Positions 7,784 to 16,510 of a stretch of 61,084 nt of DNA are shown here, one piece after another. The stretch spans positions 1 to 61,084 of the forward strand of contig NZ_CAJXGF010000006.1 of the NCBI RefSeq assembly GCF_913053745.1. Reading direction: 5' to 3'. The notes beneath the pieces were generated by a model. That model was given only the letters and a program-made list of their open reading frames with translations. It ran no database searches and was not told the origin of the DNA. Numbering within the stretch: position 1 is the first letter of the stretch; each line of letters opens with the position of its first letter. This stretch comes from an uncultured Nitratireductor sp. (GTDB lineage Bacteria > Pseudomonadota > Alphaproteobacteria > Rhizobiales > Rhizobiaceae). The translations under genes were made by a program, and so were the position numbers.

Positions 7784-8977
7784 ATGAAGATGACAAAGAT
7801 GCGCGATACGCTGAACGCATTCCTCGATTATGCCGACGCCCCCGCCCCGGCAAGCGGAGACGGCCCGCTCCTGGGACTGACACTTGGTGTGAAGGACATC
7901 TTCGACGTCGCCGGTTATCCAACCGGTGGCGGCAATCCACACCGTGCCGAACTTCATCGATCTGCCATGAGCACGGCACCTGCAATTCAACGGCTGCTCG
8001 ATGCCGGCGCACAGTTCATCGGCAAGACTCAAACCGATGAATTGACGTTTTCGATGATCGGGCAGAACGCCCACTACCCACCACCGGTCAATCGCGCTGC
8101 GCCGCAACGGTTCACCGGCGGGTCATCTTCCGGCTCCGCAGCTGCGGTCGCAGGCGGTTTGACCGACATTGCCGCCGGGTCCGATACCAACGGCTCGATC
8201 CGCATCCCGGCTTCCTATTGCGGACTGATCGGGCTGCGAACGACCCATGGGCGGATTCCGCTCGAAGATACGATGCCTCTCTCGCCATCGTTCGACACAT
8301 TCGGCTGGTTCGCACGGGATGCGGCGACCTATGGCCGCGTCGGCGAGGTTCTGCTAGGCGACGATCCGCACACAACGCGTCTGACACGTCCGGTGCGTGT
8401 TCTGGAACTCGAAGCTCTTTTGTTCGGGGAACAAGAGCGGGCGGCATACGGTGCGATGCTTCACACCTGCGCGCATCATTTCAACCGGGAAACCGTCTTC
8501 CTTGCGCTGCCCGGTTCGGTGAAAAGATTGTTCGCCTGTTTCCGCACAATCCAGGCCTACGAAGCCTGGCAAGTGCATGGAGATTTTATCCGAAATGCCA
8601 AACCGGCACTCGGTCCCGGCGTTAGAGAACGGTTCGAACACGGAAGCCGGATCAGCGCCGAAACGGTCGCCAGTGCGCGCGTCGAACGCCAGCGCTTCCA
8701 ACAGGATTTCGCCGCGCTGTTCGATGACGATATGGTGTTGGTCATGCCGACGCAGCCCACCGTCGCACCCTTGAAAAGCGCGACACGGGAGGAGCTCGAC
8801 CGCTACCGCCAGCTCGCGCTCACGCTCACCTCCATCGCCGGTCTTCTCGGCTGGCCGCAGATCACCATTCCCCTTGGCCAGGTGCACGATGCCCCGTTCG
8901 GCGTTTCGCTTCTCGGACCCGCCGGCAGCGACCGGCAACTCATCCGCCTGACCGCCGATATCCTCTCCGGAAGCTGA
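7784..8977 (+). CDS. Amidase-signature family protein
   Basis: 397 residues. The amidase signature is clear: the catalytic lysine in LGVKDIFDVAG, the GGSSSGSAAAVAGG glycine/serine loop, and the nucleophile region GSDTNGSIRIPASYCGLIGL, giving the Ser-cisSer-Lys triad. These cytoplasmic enzymes hydrolyse small amides; the substrate cannot be read from sequence. It is somewhat shorter than typical (450-500) members, mainly after the signature. ATG 7784 has GAGGA just upstream. A LysR gene starts 12 bp after its stop and may control it, though LysR targets are usually divergent. Confidence 0.9.
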   Translation: MKMTKMRDTLNAFLDYADAPAPASGDGPLLGLTLGVKDIFDVAGYPTGGGNPHRAELHRSAMSTAPAIQRLLDAGAQFIGKTQTDELTFSMIGQNAHYPPPVNRAAPQRFTGGSSSGSAAAVAGGLTDIAAGSDTNGSIRIPASYCGLIGLRTTHGRIPLEDTMPLSPSFDTFGWFARDAATYGRVGEVLLGDDPHTTRLTRPVRVLELEALLFGEQERAAYGAMLHTCAHHFNRETVFLALPGSVKRLFACFRTIQAYEAWQVHGDFIRNAKPALGPGVRERFEHGSRISAETVASARVERQRFQQDFAALFDDDMVLVMPTQPTVAPLKSATREELDRYRQLALTLTSIAGLLGWPQITIPLGQVHDAPFGVSLLGPAGSDRQLIRLTADILSGS

Positions 8978-8988
8978 AGGACACTCCC

Positions 8989-9891
8989 TTGGATACACTT
9001 AGCCGTATGCGCGCCTTCGTTGATGTGGTCGAAGCGGAGGGTTTTTCCGCCGCTGCCCGTAAAGTGGGCAAATCGAAAGCTTTGCTATCGAAATATGTGC
9101 GCGAGCTCGAAGACGAACTGGGCGCGCTTCTGTTGAACCGGACAACCAGGCAATTATCGCTCACCGAAGCCGGCCATACCTATTTCGCCCGCACCGTCGA
9201 ATTGCTGCGCGACGTCGAGGATCTCGCCGAGGCGGTGCGCGATTCCTCCGGCGATGTCCGCGGCCGGATCAAGCTTTCGGCACCGCGCACATTCGCGGAC
9301 GCCCCTATCGGCCAATCGCTCATCGATTTCGCCAAGTCGTACCCCGACATTACTCTCGACATCCACCTCGACGACCGTTTTGTGGATTTGGTGGAAGAAG
9401 GGTTCGACCTCGCCATTCGTATTACCAAGCTGGCCGACTCCTCGCTCATCGCCAAGCGTCTGGCGCCTTTCCGCGTTGTACTGTGTGCCTCGCCCGAACT
9501 GATCGCCGTTCACGGCGAACCCAAGGTTCCGGAAGACCTGACGCACCTGCCCTGCATCGTCGATACCAATGGCCGTTATCGCCAGAACTGGCCCTTCAAA
9601 GCAGACGACGGCGATACGATCAACGTCCCTGTGACCGGGCGTCTGGAGGTGAACAGCCCCATGGCGGCACGTGCCGCCGCTCTCTCGGGACTTGGATTTG
9701 CAATCCTGCCCGATTTCATCGCCGACCCGGAGATCAGCGCCGGCCGCCTGGTGCCCCTGCTTCAGGAAAACAATTTCGACGGCGCCGGCATCTACGCGAT
9801 TTATCCACATCGGCGCTATCTGCCAGCGAAAGTCCGTGCATTTGTGGACCATCTCGCCCGGTGGCTGAAGGAAAATTATCCGAACAAATGA
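8989..9891 (+). CDS. LysR-family transcriptional regulator
   Basis: 300 residues: N-terminal HTH (MRAFVDVVEAEGFSAAARKV and a following SKALLSKYVRELEDELGALL) and a C-terminal periplasmic-binding-like effector domain containing RGRIKLSAPRTFAD and GLGFAILPDFIADPE. The start is a TTG at 8989, with GAAGGA nine bases upstream; ATG 9007 would remove six residues of the first helix. It follows the amidase gene by 12 bp on the same strand, which suggests co-transcription. The effector is unknown; the family resembles AaeR/YhjC-like regulators. Confidence 0.92.
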   Translation: MDTLSRMRAFVDVVEAEGFSAAARKVGKSKALLSKYVRELEDELGALLLNRTTRQLSLTEAGHTYFARTVELLRDVEDLAEAVRDSSGDVRGRIKLSAPRTFADAPIGQSLIDFAKSYPDITLDIHLDDRFVDLVEEGFDLAIRITKLADSSLIAKRLAPFRVVLCASPELIAVHGEPKVPEDLTHLPCIVDTNGRYRQNWPFKADDGDTINVPVTGRLEVNSPMAARAAALSGLGFAILPDFIADPEISAGRLVPLLQENNFDGAGIYAIYPHRRYLPAKVRAFVDHLARWLKENYPNK

Positions 9892-9961
9892 CACCCCGTC
9901 CAATTTCTGCCGGGTTCGTGTACAAGACAGCATCAACCAGATGGGAGCGGGACCGTTTCAA

Positions 9962-10627
9962 ATGCCGATTCGCAATGATTTCACCCTCAAAGCCGGCATT
10001 GCTTTCTTGTCTCTTACGTGTACCGTTCCCGCCTTCGCCCACCCACACGTCTTCGCCGAGGCCCGCCTCGACGTAAACGCCGATAGCGATGGCACCGTCT
10101 CCTCCCTGCATCACGTCTGGCGGTTCGACGATCTTTTCTCCAGCACGGTCCTCGTCGAGTTCGACAAAAACCAGGACCTCGCGCTCGATCAAAAAGAGTT
10201 GGAAGAAGTGGCGAGCGTCGTTCACGGGTCGCTCGCCGACTTCAATTACTTTCAGCTCGTCACCCAGGGCGGCAAGGACGTGCCTATGCAGGCGCCTGAG
10301 CGGCTTATTGCCGATTTCGTCGACAACCAGCTCATCATTCTGTTCGAATCGAAACCCGAAAAGCCGCTGCCCCTTACCGGCAAGGTCGCGTTCGGTGTTT
10401 ACGACCCCACCTTCTACACAGCCATCGACTTCGTTGAAGACAGCTACATGACCGTCAACAATCTTCCGGCCGACTGCACGAGCAGCGTTGTCCGACCGGA
10501 TCCCGATGAAGCGATCGCCCAGAACCAGCAAACCCTGACGGACGCCTTCTTCAACGATCCAACCGGCAACGACATGAGCAAAATCTTCGCAACTCGCCTG
10601 GAGTTAACCTGCAGCAAGGACAGCTGA
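9962..10627 (+). CDS. DUF1007 family exported protein
   Basis: 221 residues from ATG 9962 (GGGAGCGGGA upstream; an ATG at 9941 lies inside this ribosome site region). There is a signal peptide of about 25 residues ending in AFA, then HPHVFAEARLDV, the diagnostic start of DUF1007 proteins. These periplasmic proteins are regularly encoded next to zinc ABC transporters or NicO transporters and are thought to help metal handling. The conserved H-P-H at the mature N-terminus could bind metal. It is followed 4 bp later by a NicO gene, forming a two-gene unit. Confidence 0.88.
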   Translation: MPIRNDFTLKAGIAFLSLTCTVPAFAHPHVFAEARLDVNADSDGTVSSLHHVWRFDDLFSSTVLVEFDKNQDLALDQKELEEVASVVHGSLADFNYFQLVTQGGKDVPMQAPERLIADFVDNQLIILFESKPEKPLPLTGKVAFGVYDPTFYTAIDFVEDSYMTVNNLPADCTSSVVRPDPDEAIAQNQQTLTDAFFNDPTGNDMSKIFATRLELTCSKDS

Positions 10628-10631
10628 CCTC

Positions 10632-11720
10632 ATGCTCCTATCCCGCCGTGTCATCGTCGTCACCGCTGCAATCACTCTTGTGGCCGCCGGCGCCGCAATG
10701 GCGCAAAGCTCCCTCGGTATCGGCGCGGCGGAACCGGCCATCACGCCCGCGGGCCCTTTCGCCAGCACATTGCAGTGGATCAACACACAGCAGCAGGCGT
10801 TCTACCGGACACTGACCGGAGCGTTGAAGGCAATGCGCGAAGATGGCAGCAAATTGTGGGTGCTGATCGGCCTTTCTTTTGCCTATGGTGTGTTCCATGC
10901 GGCCGGGCCCGGCCACGGCAAAGCGGTCATCTCCTCTTACATGCTGGCCAATGAAGTGGCGCTCAGGCGCGGTGTCGTCCTCTCGTTCGCCTCCGCGCTC
11001 TTACAGGGGCTCACAGCAATCGCGCTTATGGGCGTCGTGTTCCTCGCCCTACGCGGCACATCCATCTCCATGACCGATGCCGCCTGGTTTCTCGAGACGG
11101 TCAGCTTCGGCCTGATCGCCGCCTTTGGCGCCTGGCTCTTGTGGCGCAAACTGTCGGGCCCGATCCGCGCCAACCTGCCTGTTCCGCAGCCCATGCACAG
11201 TCTTTCTGCCGCTCATGTTCATGAGCATGCGCACGATCACCACAGCCACGATCACTCCACCTGCGGCCACGACCACCACACCGCCCACGGGCACGCCCAT
11301 GATGATCACGATCATCATCACCACAATCATGCCCCGGGGGAGGTCTGCCCCACCTGCGGCCATTCACATGCTCCCGATCCCAGCATGCTTACGGGCGAAC
11401 GCTTCGACTGGAAGACAGCGAGTTCGGCCATCGCCGCCGTAGGCATACGTCCCTGCTCGGGCGCACTCATTGTGCTCACCTTCGCTTTTCTGAACAGCCT
11501 CTGGATCGGCGGCATCCTTTCGGTGATCGCCATGTCCATCGGCACGGCCATCACCGTTTCGGTCTTGGCGATTTTGGCTGTAACGGCAAAGAACTGGGCT
11601 GTGGCACTGTCCGGCGGCAACCGGACGAGCAATCGCATTCACAATGCCATCGAGATCGGCGGCGCAGCACTGGTGATGGTTCTGGGCCTTACCTTGCTGG
11701 CCGCAAGTCTTGCGGTCTGA
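10632..11720 (+). CDS. NicO-family nickel/cobalt transporter with His-rich loop
   Basis: 362 residues: a signal-like N-terminus, about six membrane segments, and the NicO hallmark HAAGPGHGKAVISSY (near residues 94-108). A cytoplasmic or periplasmic loop at about residues 193-240 is extremely histidine- and aspartate-rich (for example HDDHDHHHHNHAPGE, then CPTCGHSHAP) and should bind several metal ions. NicO/RcnA proteins move Ni or Co across the inner membrane, often as exporters. The direction and metal here are not certain; pairing with DUF1007 makes zinc or nickel plausible. Confidence 0.9.
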   Translation: MLLSRRVIVVTAAITLVAAGAAMAQSSLGIGAAEPAITPAGPFASTLQWINTQQQAFYRTLTGALKAMREDGSKLWVLIGLSFAYGVFHAAGPGHGKAVISSYMLANEVALRRGVVLSFASALLQGLTAIALMGVVFLALRGTSISMTDAAWFLETVSFGLIAAFGAWLLWRKLSGPIRANLPVPQPMHSLSAAHVHEHAHDHHSHDHSTCGHDHHTAHGHAHDDHDHHHHNHAPGEVCPTCGHSHAPDPSMLTGERFDWKTASSAIAAVGIRPCSGALIVLTFAFLNSLWIGGILSVIAMSIGTAITVSVLAILAVTAKNWAVALSGGNRTSNRIHNAIEIGGAALVMVLGLTLLAASLAV

Positions 11721-11736
11721 TACGGAAACGTGCCTC

Positions 11737-11937
11737 TCAATCCCGCTTTCGCTGAGCGCGGGCGCGCAGCCAGAACACCATGAAAAACGCCAACACAAAA
11801 AGGACGGCAACCGCTCCTGCGATCCAGGGCGAATAGGCGCCGATCGCGAGCATGATGCGTGGCATCAGATAGGCCACGAGACCGAAGCCGATGAGGATGA
11901 GCGCGGCTGCAATGGCCGCCTTACGATTTTCCGACAA
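11737..11937 (-). CDS. Small two-helix membrane protein
   Basis: 66 residues with two hydrophobic segments (about residues 8-27 and 36-56) and a basic C-terminal tail (RARAQRKRD). It fills the space between the convergent NicO gene (16 bp away) and the GNAT gene, so it looks real, but no family was recognised. The low residue complexity limits inference; a small inner-membrane protein of unknown role. Confidence 0.6.
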   Translation of the reverse strand: MSENRKAAIAAALILIGFGLVAYLMPRIMLAIGAYSPWIAGAVAVLFVLAFFMVFWLRARAQRKRD

Positions 11938-11973
11938 GTGATCCTGCCTGTCCGTTCGCCGGCGCCTTCAGAG

Positions 11974-12648
11974 TCAGGTCCGGAAGGCCTCCAACCGTTT
12001 CTTCTGACGGCCTTCCTTATCGAAATTGGCGGGATCAAGCCATGCGTCAAATGCACTTTTTAGCGCCGGCCACTCGCAATCAAGAATAGAATACCAGGCG
12101 GTGTCGCGGCTTTCGCCTTTCATCACCATGTGCTGACGAAAAACGCCTTCATGGGTGAAGCCGAAACGCTCGGCCGCGCGGCGTGACGGCAGATTGGCGT
12201 TGTTGCATTTCCACTCGAAGCGCCGATAGCCCAGATCGTCGAATATGTGACGAGCGAATAGATAAAGCGCCTCGGTCGCCCGCGCCGTGCGCGAGATGCC
12301 AGGTCCCCAGTAGATGTTCCCCGCTTCGATAACGCCATTGGCGGGGTCGATGCGCATCAAAGCCTGCCGCCCGCCGATGCGGCTCGTCTCCCGGTCGACC
12401 ACGGCATAGAAAAACGGGTCCGCGCTCGCCGCAGCTTTCTCAAGCCAGGGTGTGAACGCTTCCCGGCTTTCTGGCGGATACTCGCCTAGCCAGCGAAAAC
12501 GCTCCTGAGCGTCGGCAACGCTGGAAACGGCAAAAAGACCGTCGCCATGGCACACCGGGTCGAGTGGCTCCAACCGCACTGTGCGTCCCTCCAGAACCTG
12601 GCGCGCGGGACGCGGTCTGGCTGTCCAGTTGGAAATGTCGCTCTTCAT
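11974..12648 (-). CDS. GNAT-family N-acetyltransferase (RimJ/RimL type)
   Basis: 224 residues from ATG 12648, which has GGAGAG seven bases upstream; the longer frame adds 30 residues without family similarity. Motifs of the RimJ/RimL-like group are visible: VLEGRTVRLEPLDP, a central GGRQALMRIDPANGVIEAG, and YRRFEWKCNNANLPSRRAAERFGFTHEGVFRQHMVMKG (reported here in parts: the N-x-x-S-R-x-A-x-R-x-G-F signature for acetyl-CoA binding). Such proteins acetylate small molecules or protein N-termini. No operon partner is evident, and the substrate is unknown. Confidence 0.9.
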   Translation of the reverse strand: MKSDISNWTARPRPARQVLEGRTVRLEPLDPVCHGDGLFAVSSVADAQERFRWLGEYPPESREAFTPWLEKAAASADPFFYAVVDRETSRIGGRQALMRIDPANGVIEAGNIYWGPGISRTARATEALYLFARHIFDDLGYRRFEWKCNNANLPSRRAAERFGFTHEGVFRQHMVMKGESRDTAWYSILDCEWPALKSAFDAWLDPANFDKEGRQKKRLEAFRT

Positions 12649-12764
12649 GTCGTTTCTCTCCAGCCCTGTCTGCCCATCCATCTGCAAAACATGATTGGGG
12701 GCGGCCTGGAAGGCCCAGCACTCTGCTTCGGTCTGCACCAGATGACGGTCAACAATGATGGCGG

Positions 12765-12799
12765 AAAACGGGCGGGGCGGTCACTGGTCGACCGCCCCG
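12765..12799 (-). terminator. Terminator of the TRAP transporter operon
   Basis: A 10-bp stem, CGGGGCGGTC with GACCGCCCCG, and a 7-base loop. On the minus strand it is followed by CCCGTTTTCC. It lies about 100 bp after the DctM stop. Confidence 0.55.
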
Positions 12800-12897
12800 T
12801 TTCGAACCGTGCTTGGGAGGAGGAAAGCCGATCCGACAATCGGAATCCTACGCGCCAAATCGTTAACGTTTACTTAACGGGTTGGCTCAAATCCTCG

Positions 12898-14517
12898 CTA
12901 TCGCGTCACGATCTCAGGCCCCATAAGGCTATATGGCAGCCATGTTGACATAACCGGCACATAGGTCACGAGTATCAGGAAGATAAACAGAACCAGTACG
13001 AAGGGTGCGGCGGCCCGCACCACCTGGATCAGGCTCATGCCAGTGATGCCGCTCGTAACGAACAGATTGAGCCCGATCGGCGGCGTGATCATGCCGATTT
13101 CCATGTTCACCACCATGATAATGCCGAGATGAACCGGGTCGACACCCAGTTCCATGGCGATGGGAAACACCACCGGTGCAACGATCAGGAGCAAGCCCGA
13201 GGGTTCCATGAACTGACCGCCCAAGAGAAGGAGAAGATTCACCGCAATCAGGAAGGTGAACCAGGTGAAGCCGGCATCGACCATAAGGCTGGTGATTGCC
13301 TGGGGAATGCGTTCGGCGGTCAGCACATGCGCGAAGAGCAGTGCATTGACGATGATAAACATTAGCATCACCGTGGTGCGAGCCGCATCGACAGTCACCT
13401 TCCGCGTCTCCTCGTTGAAGAAAGCACGCAGCACGTTGCGCCCCATCAGCCCGAGGTTGCGCCGCCAGATCGGCAGGCTCGATGCCAATAGGCCGGGCAG
13501 ACCGCCAAGTCCCTCCTCGCCACCGCGCCATAAAGCATAGGCCAGCATGGCGGCAAGCGAGAGGCCGACGCCAGTCAGCGTGCGTCCCTGAAGTGTGACG
13601 CCCTCCCAATCCGCAGTCAGGAAAAATGTCAGGATCATCCAGACGAAAAAGAATGCGAGCGCATAGACGGTGGCCGAAAAGCCCACCCGTGCCCGGATGC
13701 CGTCCTCTTCCTTCACCCAGCGTTCGCCCTTCATGGGCCCCATGTCGCGGTAGACGAAAAGCGCAACCACGAAGGAATAGACGGCCGCGACGGCGGCCGC
13801 TTCGGTCGGCGTGAAGACACCGCCATAGATACCGCCCAGAATAATGATAATCAGAAACAGTCCCCAGCCGGCCTGCTTGCCGCCTTCGATGATCTCATGG
13901 AACCCTTTCCAGTCCTCGGCCGGCAGATTGCGCACGCGCGCCATTACATAGATGGCGATCATCAGCATCAAGCCGGCGACCACTCCGGGCACCACACCGG
14001 CCAGGAACATGCGTCCGACCGACACGTCCGTCGCCGCAGAATAGACGACCATCACAATGGACGGCGGGATGAGAATACCCAGGGTGCCGGCATTGGCGAT
14101 GATGCCGGCGGCAAACTCCTTGGAATACCCCACCTGCCGCATGCCGGCGATGGCAATGGTGCCGATGGCCACCACGGTCGCCGGCGAGGAGCCGGAAAGT
14201 GCCGCAAACATCATGCAGGCGAGAACCGATGCCATCGCCAGACCGCCCCGAAAATGTCCGACGGCAGCGATCGCGAAGCGGATAATGCGACGCGCCACCC
14301 CGCCCGTCGACATGAAGGCCGAGGCGAGGATAAAAAACGGAATCGCCAGAAGCGTATAGTTCTGCGAGGCTGTGAAAAGTTGAAGGGCCACCGAGGATAT
14401 GGAGTCGCTTGAAAAGAAAGCGATGATGCACAGCGACGATAGCCCAAGCGCCACCGCAACCGGAACGCCTGTAAAGAGCAGGAACAGGACGAGAATGAAC
14501 AGAATGGCTGGTTCCAC
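12898..14517 (-). CDS. dctM: TRAP transporter large permease (DctM), extended form
   Basis: 539 residues, longer than the usual 425-435 DctM. The N-terminal half is standard (FTGVPVAVALGLSSL, GIIANAGTLGILIPPSIVMVVY, FLAGVVPG), and so is the C-terminal part (LLLGQFMEPSGLLLIVAPVVFPI with GQF, IGMITPPIGLNLFV). Between about residues 255 and 370 there is an insertion with two extra hydrophobic stretches (YALAFFFVWMILTFFL and GVGLSLAAMLAYALW). It forms, with DctQ, the sodium-coupled permease that receives substrate from DctP. The gene starts 5 bp after dctQ, clearly one operon. Confidence 0.93.
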   Translation of the reverse strand: MEPAILFILVLFLLFTGVPVAVALGLSSLCIIAFFSSDSISSVALQLFTASQNYTLLAIPFFILASAFMSTGGVARRIIRFAIAAVGHFRGGLAMASVLACMMFAALSGSSPATVVAIGTIAIAGMRQVGYSKEFAAGIIANAGTLGILIPPSIVMVVYSAATDVSVGRMFLAGVVPGVVAGLMLMIAIYVMARVRNLPAEDWKGFHEIIEGGKQAGWGLFLIIIILGGIYGGVFTPTEAAAVAAVYSFVVALFVYRDMGPMKGERWVKEEDGIRARVGFSATVYALAFFFVWMILTFFLTADWEGVTLQGRTLTGVGLSLAAMLAYALWRGGEEGLGGLPGLLASSLPIWRRNLGLMGRNVLRAFFNEETRKVTVDAARTTVMLMFIIVNALLFAHVLTAERIPQAITSLMVDAGFTWFTFLIAVNLLLLLGGQFMEPSGLLLIVAPVVFPIAMELGVDPVHLGIIMVVNMEIGMITPPIGLNLFVTSGITGMSLIQVVRAAAPFVLVLFIFLILVTYVPVMSTWLPYSLMGPEIVTR

Positions 14518-14522
14518 CGCCG

Positions 14523-15218
14523 CTACTCCTTCAACGCGTCTTTGTTTTCGGCCACCAGTTCCTCGGCTTCGTGTCCCGCGATGATGAGGTCGCGCTCACC
14601 CCTGACGATGCCGGCCACACCCTGCAGCGCACGGAAGGCCAGAAGCGCCAGGCCGATAGGCAACATGAGATAGGCCACCCAGCGCTGCACGCGATCCTGC
14701 AAGCCGAATGTCTCCTGCATCCACAACGGATAGCGCAGGTCGTCGAGTCCGGTGCCGCGGTCGAACATGAACGTCCAATAGCCGATGGCACCGGTCTGGC
14801 GCCAATTGGTCGAAACGTCCGCTCCCACCAGTGTCAGCCAACCCGCATAGAGCAATATGAAGGCGTAGAGGAACACACATAGAGCGCCGAAAATCGCCGC
14901 CGTTCTGAAGAGCCGCGACGGCATCAATCGGATAAAGGCATCGACACCCAGATGAATGCCGTTCTTCACGCCGTAACTCATGCCGAAAAGGATCATCCAG
15001 GCAAAGAGAATACGCGTGAACTCAAGCGCACCGCCCCAACCACTATTGAAACCGTATCGCGCGACCACCTGGGTGAAAGAAACGAATGTAATGGCAGCCA
15101 GAAGAATGGCGAGGACATTCTCCTCGAACCGTCCGACGGCATCGGGATAGCGCCGTTCCCAAAGGAACATGACTGCCACGAGGGCGACAAGCCCGAGCGC
15201 CGGCCATAAGAGCACCAT
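14523..15218 (-). CDS. dctQ: TRAP transporter small permease (DctQ)
   Basis: 231 residues with four membrane segments, the core being VLAILLAAITFVSFTQVVARY, then LEFTRILFAWMILFGMSYGVKNGIHLGVD, which is diagnostic of DctQ. A longer than usual loop (about residues 145-180, GYWTFMFDRGTGLDDLRYPLW) separates the last two membrane segments, making it larger than typical 160-190 residue members and matching the enlarged DctM. GGGAG precedes ATG 15218. It sits between dctP and dctM in the usual order. Confidence 0.9.
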   Translation of the reverse strand: MVLLWPALGLVALVAVMFLWERRYPDAVGRFEENVLAILLAAITFVSFTQVVARYGFNSGWGGALEFTRILFAWMILFGMSYGVKNGIHLGVDAFIRLMPSRLFRTAAIFGALCVFLYAFILLYAGWLTLVGADVSTNWRQTGAIGYWTFMFDRGTGLDDLRYPLWMQETFGLQDRVQRWVAYLMLPIGLALLAFRALQGVAGIVRGERDLIIAGHEAEELVAENKDALKE

Positions 15219-15247
15219 AACTTTTCTCCCGGAGAGAGCTGCTACAA

Positions 15248-15273
15248 GACCGCCCGCTTGCAGGCGGACGGTC
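15248..15273 (-). promoter_or_regulatory. Intercistronic hairpin between dctP and dctQ
   Basis: GACCG-C-CCGC pairs with GCGG-A-CGGTC (one internal mismatch, 6-base loop). A hairpin at this place would stabilise or partly terminate the dctP message, giving more binding protein than permease; this role is inferred. Confidence 0.4.
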
Positions 15274-15322
15274 CTGAGAGCACGACGAGGGGAAACGCCG
15301 CGCTTGGGTATAGGCTACAGGA

Positions 15323-16318
15323 TCAGGAACCGCTGGAAGCGGCAGACTCGATCAGCTCCTTGCCGATGTCGCCCTCGAACTTTGCCCAGACGGGTTTCAT
15401 GGTCTCGACCCATTTGGCACGCTGTTCGGGCGTCAGCTCGCGAATCGTACCGCCGGCGTCCAGAATGTTCTGGCGACAGGTGTTCTCCTGGTCCGCCACA
15501 TTGGCGTTGGCCGTTTCCGTGACCTCTTTGACGATCGTCACGAACTGGTCGCGTACGGCCGGATCGAGCCCTTCGAGCCATTCGGTCGAGGTTACCAGAA
15601 GATAGGCGAGGAGTTGGTGATTGGTTTGCGTGATGCCGTCCTGCACCTCGAAAAACTTCTGGGTGTAGATGTTGCACCAGCTATTTTCCTGGCCATCCAC
15701 CACGCCGGTCTGCAATGCACCGTAGACTTCCTTGAAAGCGAGTTTCTGCGCCGAAGCGCCCATCGCCTCGATCATGGCAACGGCCACGTCCGAGGTCTGC
15801 ACGCGGAATTTCAGCCCCGCCGCATCCTGCGGCTCGATAAGCGGTTTGCCAGCGGAAAACTGCTTGAGGCCCGACGACCAGAAACCGAGGCCGGAATAAC
15901 CTTCGTCTTCCATCACGGTCAGCAGTTCCTGCCCGTCATTCGAGGTGGTAAAGGCGTTCACCGCGTCGAGAGTGGGAAACAGAAAGGGAAGATCGAAAAG
16001 CCGGTATTTCAGCGTGTAGGCCTCGAACTTCGCAAGCGACGGTGCAGCCAGTTGCACATCGCCGAGAAGCAAGGCCTCCATTACCTTGTCGTCATCGTAA
16101 AGCGTCGAGTTCGGGAACACTTCCATGCAGGCGGTTCCGTTCATCTCGTCATTCACCCGCTCCGCAAGGAGCGTCGCCGCATCGCCCTTGGGGTGGCCCT
16201 TGTCGGCAACCACATGGCTGAACTTGATAACCATTTCGCCATCGTCGCACTGGGCTTGCGCCTGGCCTGCGAACACGGTCAGGGTGAGCGCCGATAAGGC
16301 ACCGATCAAAAGTCGCAT
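15323..16318 (-). CDS. dctP: TRAP transporter substrate-binding protein (DctP family)
   Basis: 331 residues from ATG 16318, which has GGAGGAG upstream and opens a signal peptide MRLLIGALSALTLTVFAGQA. DctP features are visible: IKFSHVVADKGHPKG, the GDVQLAAPSLAKF segment, and GLKFRVQTSDV, where the conserved arginine normally salt-bridges a substrate carboxylate. The mature protein captures an organic acid in the periplasm and hands it to DctQM. A CoA-ligase-like gene just upstream hints at an aromatic or aliphatic carboxylic acid, but the ligand cannot be read from sequence. Confidence 0.94.
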   Translation of the reverse strand: MRLLIGALSALTLTVFAGQAQAQCDDGEMVIKFSHVVADKGHPKGDAATLLAERVNDEMNGTACMEVFPNSTLYDDDKVMEALLLGDVQLAAPSLAKFEAYTLKYRLFDLPFLFPTLDAVNAFTTSNDGQELLTVMEDEGYSGLGFWSSGLKQFSAGKPLIEPQDAAGLKFRVQTSDVAVAMIEAMGASAQKLAFKEVYGALQTGVVDGQENSWCNIYTQKFFEVQDGITQTNHQLLAYLLVTSTEWLEGLDPAVRDQFVTIVKEVTETANANVADQENTCRQNILDAGGTIRELTPEQRAKWVETMKPVWAKFEGDIGKELIESAASSGS

Positions 16319-16510
16319 TGGGTCTCCTCCACTCTGCACGGCCCGCAACTTACTGCAGGCGACCAATCGCGGCCTGTCACCGCCTCTTTCTTTTTGGGCA
16401 TGACACGAACGAAAACAGTCGTCCGAACGCCATTGCGATCGCATCCTGTGACACGGGTGGCACGAAATCAAGCGAGACGCGAACGGCGCCCGACTTTTCG
16501 ATCTTATGCT

